Positions 59,241 to 64,000 of a stretch of 64,000 nt of DNA are shown piece after piece. The notes beneath the pieces were generated by a model. The model was not told the origin of the DNA, ran no database searches, and saw only the letters and a program-made list of their open reading frames with translations. Source of the DNA: Gnetum montanum (taxonomy: Eukaryota > Streptophyta > Gnetopsida > Gnetales > Gnetaceae); contig MNCI01013586.1 in the NCBI GenBank assembly GCA_015680685.1, positions 33,157 to 97,156 of the forward strand, written 5' to 3'. Within the stretch, counting starts at the first letter, position 1. Each line of letters opens with the position of its first letter. The position numbers and the translations under genes are program-made.

Positions 59241-59365
59241 AACTTAAAATAAGTAAAATATAGGTACACCCCAAGATTTATAAAAGCTTATAACTTAGTA
59301 CTATCAAGTAGAATCAAACTTGTGACCTAAGGTTGCTAAGCCAAGACCTATACCACTAGGCTAAT
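59240..59365 (-). repeat. SINE-like copy (tRNA-derived head)
   Basis: Minus strand: A-box tagcctagtgg (59353-59363), B-box agtttgattct (59310-59320), then ttataagcttttataaatct and tggggtgtacctat. These are RNA polymerase III internal promoter elements at normal spacing. Confidence 0.65.
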
Positions 59366-59439
59366 ATCTCATTATTAAAATCTAATCTTTGTAGGAAGAA
59401 ACATACTAAACTTATCAGAATAAGGTTTGTGTAACAATG

Positions 59440-59580
59440 GTATGTTGGTCTAGTGGTATGGCCCTTGACATGGTATCTTGAAGTCATAGGTTTGATTCTA
59501 TGATATAGCATTGAGTTATAAACTTCTATAAATCTTGGGGTGTATCTATGTTTCAATTATTTCAGGTTTCACTCCCCCTA
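59440..59580 (+). repeat. SINE-like copy (tRNA-derived head)
   Basis: A-box tggtctagtgg (59446-59456), B-box ggtttgattct (59489-59499), 43 bases apart, then ttataaacttctataaatct and tggggtgtatctatgtttca. Best copy of the family in the window. Too diverged in the anticodon and acceptor regions to be a tRNA gene. Confidence 0.68.
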
Positions 59581-59737
59581 TTGTGTTTAGATCATGTGAT
59601 TTTTTTCTCTTATTTAATATAAATCTTTCAAAGAAGTGAATTATTCTTTGAATGGTAAAAGATACTAGTGATTATTTTTGATTAGTTAGAAAACATAATT
59701 TAGTTTTTCTTATCCATAAAGGCATAATATAGGATGT

Positions 59738-60571
59738 TGATGAGTAGTGAGGTACCCCTACACTCAACCATATAAATACGAGCATTCATGCATGATCTAG
59801 TTAAAATCAAAGGACTAAGTGCTTATGCGCCTTCATAGAACAAGGATGGCTTAGGTGATCATTGTCTTCCCAAGCTTACTTGTATGACACAATTGTATGG
59901 TTAAGTAAACTCAGGTATGTGATTTTTATGCTTTTTATGTTTTATGTTCCTAGTGCTTAAAATGGAAAAATGAAATAATTAAGTAACTAATTTAAATTAA
60001 CTAATTAACTAGGCTCTAACTAGTCCTAACACCAGCATCCACTCACACTTGCTGTATACATCTTGAACTAGTGTAATACTAATGGAATTACCAAACACTA
60101 GTTGTTACTGGGTTACCAAGTGTTCCACGTATGGTTAGAGTGGTCATACTAAGTGTGCTTACTTTGTGAAAATTGTCAAATCAATAAAGACAACCAATTA
60201 ACTAATGAAAGCATTAAATAACTATAAATAACATTAAATGCAATAAATAAGCTATTCTGAATGTTGTAGGGTTTATCACAAAGTTCATCTTTATTTATGG
60301 ACACAAGGTGTGCTTAGGTACACAATGCTCGAATAAAGATCTATTCACTTTATGACTCCTACTATGGATGTTCAAAAATAATTCTAACTCTGAAAAGGAA
60401 AAATTACAAGAGTTCGGGTAAGGGACTAAGAAACTAACTATTGCCAAACCAAGTGTGCCCACCTCTTATTTATAGGCAATGAGATGGGTTCTGACATTGG
60501 ATGTTCGATATTTCTTGGTAGGCTCTAATATCGCAGATGTAATATCATGGTCCTGATATCGCAACTCATCA
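59738..60571 (-). repeat. 3' LTR of element D
   Basis: 834 bp, tgatgag...ctcatca on +. Contains ggtacccct near the left end and aataaagatc-type phrases as in element C, but is clearly diverged from it. Confidence 0.82.
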
Positions 60572-62502
60572 TACCCCCATGACTGAATGAAAACTTGTCC
60601 TCGAGTTTCTTACAAAATATTGGGAAGGTATGAGATTATTGATGAAACGACAACTACTGTGACATGGAATGACAAACTTAAAATTCCTGGTGAATGGATC
60701 AACAATCATATTATGACATGTGTTCATACCCATTGTGGTGAACATTGTACATAGATGACATCCATACCCTCATTTGACAGCTTGGAAAGAGAGAGAGAAA
60801 ACAAAATGAGACATGTTGCTGTCGATGTCAAAACTATGCACACCATTGTTCATCCAAGGCCACATGATCAAGTTTGTTTCCTATGTAAATTCTTTTTGTT
60901 CTAGTCCATCCTGAGTGCTCCCTCCTATCCTAGTCCATTGTTCATGTAATCGCCATTTGCACACACAACAAAATCATGAATTAGCAAGGATAGATAAGAC
61001 ATAATGCAGTTGACACCTTGCCTCAATATAAAGCACATTGGCTAGGTTGTGGGTATGGCAGATACTAGGTTAGAGGCTTGTAACTGATAACTACCCAAGG
61101 TGTAGGGGTAAGATAAGTAATGTAATGGAATGGAAAAATTTGTTACAGGGCCACCACAACTAAGAGAAAACCTCAAATAGTAATAGGATGGAAAATGAGA
61201 AACAAGGAATATTAGAGGAAGAAGAATGATGAAGACAATAAAACAAAAATGGATGTCATGGATGTGGTAAAATGGAAATGATTGATTGTAGGAAATGTTA
61301 AGGGAAATAACTTAACAATTGCATCATAAAGAAATGCTAATGGGTCCTCCCCAAAGTAGGATCATGCCCTGTATGCACTGACAAACCCATAAACCAAAGA
61401 GTCCGTAGGCTCTAGGAATGACATAATGGTTAAGAACTTACCCACAAGAGTTTACCAAAGAATAACAATGCATCAACCAAGATATAGAATAATCATAAAA
61501 CTGGAAATGAGGTGGAATATGGTTAGTAATATGGAAATAGAGGAGCGAATGGAATGAAATACCAAAATTAAGGTTGTGTAAAGTCCCTTGTGTAGTATGT
61601 GGTTAAGGTGACATAATAAAATTCCCTCCAAATCTAGATTCACACTAACCACATTCAGTGAACTCGCATCAACAAACTTGACCAATATATCCTCCTGATG
61701 TAGCAAGAATGCTTCTATAAAGCAACTACCATTCCAAGAAGAAAAGAACAAAAGAGCAAGAAGTGAAAAAGGGCCTTAGTTAGAGGGAACTTTTAGGCAT
61801 GGATAGCATGTCTTTCTAGTACCATAACCAATGTGTGTAGCCAATGTTTTGTTCTTATGTCTAAGGGGTGTGCTTTGAATTTGCACCATTTTTTTTGTAA
61901 AACCCACACCATGCAAACACTTACTTAATTTAGTCAACTTCCTGATATATTAGTCAATAGCAAAATGGTGGAAGAATTGATGAAAAACATCCAATTACCT
62001 AAGAGAATAGCTAGCACCAATGCATCGAATCCCCTTGAGGTCACACCCTTTTCCATCCATTTGAATCTTTCTTTAGTTTGAAGAATACTAGACCACCAAT
62101 TCATTAATAAGTTTACTTAGAAAAAGAAATAGTACATTTCCAAATCAAAGGAAGATCATAGAGTTGAGTGGATGAATGGATGACATGAACACATTGCCTA
62201 TTTTATCAAAAGAAACCATATCTTACCATCAACATTAAAAGTTAAAGGAAAAAACAAACATTAGCAATCAACATCATTATAGTACAACCCACCATCGTGA
62301 GCACTTATTATGTGATGAGTAAGAATAAATAAAACAAAGAAATAGTAAAAATGTTAACAATGGTGTAAAATAAAAATAAGTAAATATGAAAAATGTGTAA
62401 AACAAAAAAGACAAAGGAATTGAGTGCTCAGAATGGTTAGCATTAGTGGCCATCTCCCCCATGACTGAGTTGGAAGGAGGACATCTGAAATAATGAGCAA
62501 GG
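60572..62502 (-). other. Polypurine tract and post-integrase region of element D
   Basis: tcatgggggta (minus strand) abuts the LTR. The remaining ~1.9 kb has no long frame. It shares segments with 35263-37267 of element C, such as atgggtcctccccaaag near 61336. Confidence 0.6.
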
Positions 62503-63870
62503 CTATTCATTAATTGAGGTAGTGTTAGTACTAGCTATTTTAGGCTCATGGAAAGGTTTGGTTTGCTGGATGTTGAACAATAATTTCTTATTCGAGCTTT
62601 TAGGTTTATAGATCATCATGGCCCTTGAAGGAAAAGTTTCATGAATAATATAAGATGCTTTCCATAGCATTTGAAATTTAGTTTATTGTGGTACATGTGT
62701 GGGATTCCAATAAAGAACCTTATCTCTTAGTTGGTATTTAACTTTCCTAATCCTTAGGTCATGACATTATTTGTTAAAGGCCTTGTGCAGTTCATTGGAT
62801 GACAGGGTGGCTAATCGATTTTCATATAGCACATTAAGGTTCATTAACCATTATTTCTATGCTAAATTAAGGTCAACGTTGAGGTCACATGCTCTAGATA
62901 GTGTACGGATCTTAGCTTGAATAGGAAGTGTTGGAAGTTTACCATACACTAACTCATAGGAAGAGAAGCCTATAGGGAGTTTCCATGTGAAGTAGTATGC
63001 CCAAAGGGCATCATTCAGTTTGATGCTCCATTCTCACCTATATTTGGTAATGTTCCATGTCAATATTTTTGTAATTTTCCTATTGGTGGCTTTAGCTTGA
63101 ACATTCACTTGAGGATGATATGGTGTAGTCAGTTTATGCTCAACCCTTAAGCGTTGTATCAACTTTTGAAAAGTTGCACCTATAAAATGTGTACCATTGT
63201 TAGAAATAAGTGCACGAGGCACACCAAACCTATTTATGATTTTTTTTTGAATAAATCATGTAGTGGTAGATGATGTTAAGTCTGTAATAGCAGTTTCTTC
63301 TACCCACTTTGTAAAATAATCAACAGCAACAACGATGTAGGATTTTCCATTGGACATTGTATGATAGGCCCCATAAAATCAATACCCCATATGTCAAAGG
63401 GTTCTAAAGGTTAAATCCATTGTATTGGACCCTCCATTCTAATAGTCATTCCCCCATCACATTGGCAATGCTCGCAAGATTGGATGAAATGATGAGTATC
63501 CTAAAAAAATGTAGGCCAATAATATCCTACGAGCAAGATTTTAATGGCTATGTGTCTCCTAGTGTAATGACCCCCACAAGGGCCCTCATGAGCATCTTGG
63601 AGAACTTGTAATCGATTTACATTAGGAACACACCATCAAACCAAGCCATTGAAACATACTTTATAATGTTTTTTGTTAATTTCCATGAAATATTTGGCTC
63701 GGTGGAGAAACTATTGTTTCTTTTTAACATCTAACCCTTGTGGTGTTTCTTGTGTAAGAAGATAAGTGAGAATGCTACTATACCAATTTTTATAAGTGGG
63801 TAAATGATTATTTATCATACATGCAAAGAGAAGTTCATCAGGGAAACAATCAGAAATTGGATATTCATGC
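62503..63870 (-). pseudogene. Integrase of element D
   Basis: Minus strand. Zinc region with S-C-E-H-C-Q-C (about 63460-63480). Core with W-G-I-D-F-M-G (Asp at 63378-63380), then R-A-L-I-S-N-N-G-T-H-F with Asn (63199-63201) at the second catalytic site, and V-Q-A-K-A-T-N with Lys (63091-63093) at the third. Exactly 35 codons lie between. The C-terminal part has G-S-Y-I-I-H-E-T-F and F-N-I-Q-Q-T-K-P-F-H-E-P, ending at TAG 62503-62505. Confidence 0.82.
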
Positions 63871-64000
63871 TCTTTGTTATCCCATCATAACCAAGATAAA
63901 TGATCAACAATAATGTTCTTAGTGCCTTTACGATCAATCATCGTAAGATTGAACTCTTGTAATATCATGAGCCATCATATGATGTGAGGGCTCACCATTG
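63871..64000 (-). pseudogene. RNase H C-terminus of element D (partial)
   Basis: Minus strand reads M-V-S-P-H-I-I-R-W-L-M-I-L-Q-E-F-N-L and I-V-D-H-L-S-W, matching element C at 52063-52190. Cut by the window end. Confidence 0.72.

Larger units (their letters stand above)
59738..64000 (-). mobile_element. Element D: second Athila-like retrotransposon, minus strand, cut by window end
   Basis: The 3' LTR (59738-60571), polypurine tract, ~1.9-kb post-integrase region, integrase and the end of RNase H are visible; RT, protease, gag and the 5' LTR lie beyond 64000. Sequence and order match element C throughout, so they are one family. It is not interrupted by element B and so provides the reference for the empty site. 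Confidence 0.88.

Noticed and set aside
59440-59580. tRNA gene
   Set aside because: A and B boxes are present, but no cloverleaf with anticodon arm or acceptor pairing can be drawn; the body matches other SINE copies.

Overview
This window looks like intergenic DNA from a seed plant with a very large, repeat-filled genome. A conifer or other gymnosperm is my guess; nothing in the window fixes the species. There are no prokaryotic operons. Almost everything is nested LTR retrotransposons of the Ty3/gypsy superfamily, plus a broken NLR disease-resistance gene, SINEs, minisatellites and one satellite-like array.

Layout. (1) 359-2008 and 20793-21087 are two halves of one NLR pseudogene, split by element A. 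(2) Element A (2014-20787, + strand, 18.8 kb) has two LTRs, a perfect 5-bp target duplication (cttgt), a primer-binding site matching plant tRNA-Asn, a gag-protease frame, a pol frame with two RNase H domains (Tat/Ogre-like) and a polypurine tract. (3) Between protease and reverse transcriptase, A carries about 5 kb that its relative, element B, lacks. This insert holds a complete eight-exon gene on the opposite strand (13533 to 9094). (4) 21088-33966 is old, mostly unrecognised DNA: a decayed Athila-like 3' end, an approximately 111-bp tandem array (30140-32125) and an LTR with a decayed primer site (32361-32994). (5) 33967-58291 is a three-level nest: a + strand LTR split by element C (Athila-like, - strand, 34412-57811), which is itself split by element B (Tat-like, - strand, 37718-51105, target duplication ggtag). 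(6) 58960-59580 is a cluster of tRNA-derived SINEs. (7) 59738-64000 is element D, a second Athila-like - strand element that runs off the window.

Main discovery. The antisense gene in element A has seven GT-AG introns (627 bp, then 75-102 bp). All seven junctions keep the reading phase, and the exons sum to 3267 nt, exactly 1089 codons. It has an ATG, a TATA-like sequence upstream and a clear stop. Seven in-frame nonsense codons (five TAG, two TGA) show that this copy is decayed. Lying antisense explains how the introns could survive retrotransposition, because the element's sense RNA would carry them as unspliceable reverse complements. I do not recognise its product.

Other points. Elements A and B use TG...CA LTRs, a 5-nt spacer before the tRNA-Asn-type primer site and minisatellites between their coding blocks. 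Two single-N positions (4556 and 46796) each sit between direct duplicates. Ignoring one copy brings the gag frame back into register in both cases, so they look like assembly joins. A 950-N gap removes the protease of element B. Elements C and D share an integrase in which catalytic Asp and Glu are replaced by Asn and Lys, with the 35-residue spacing kept.
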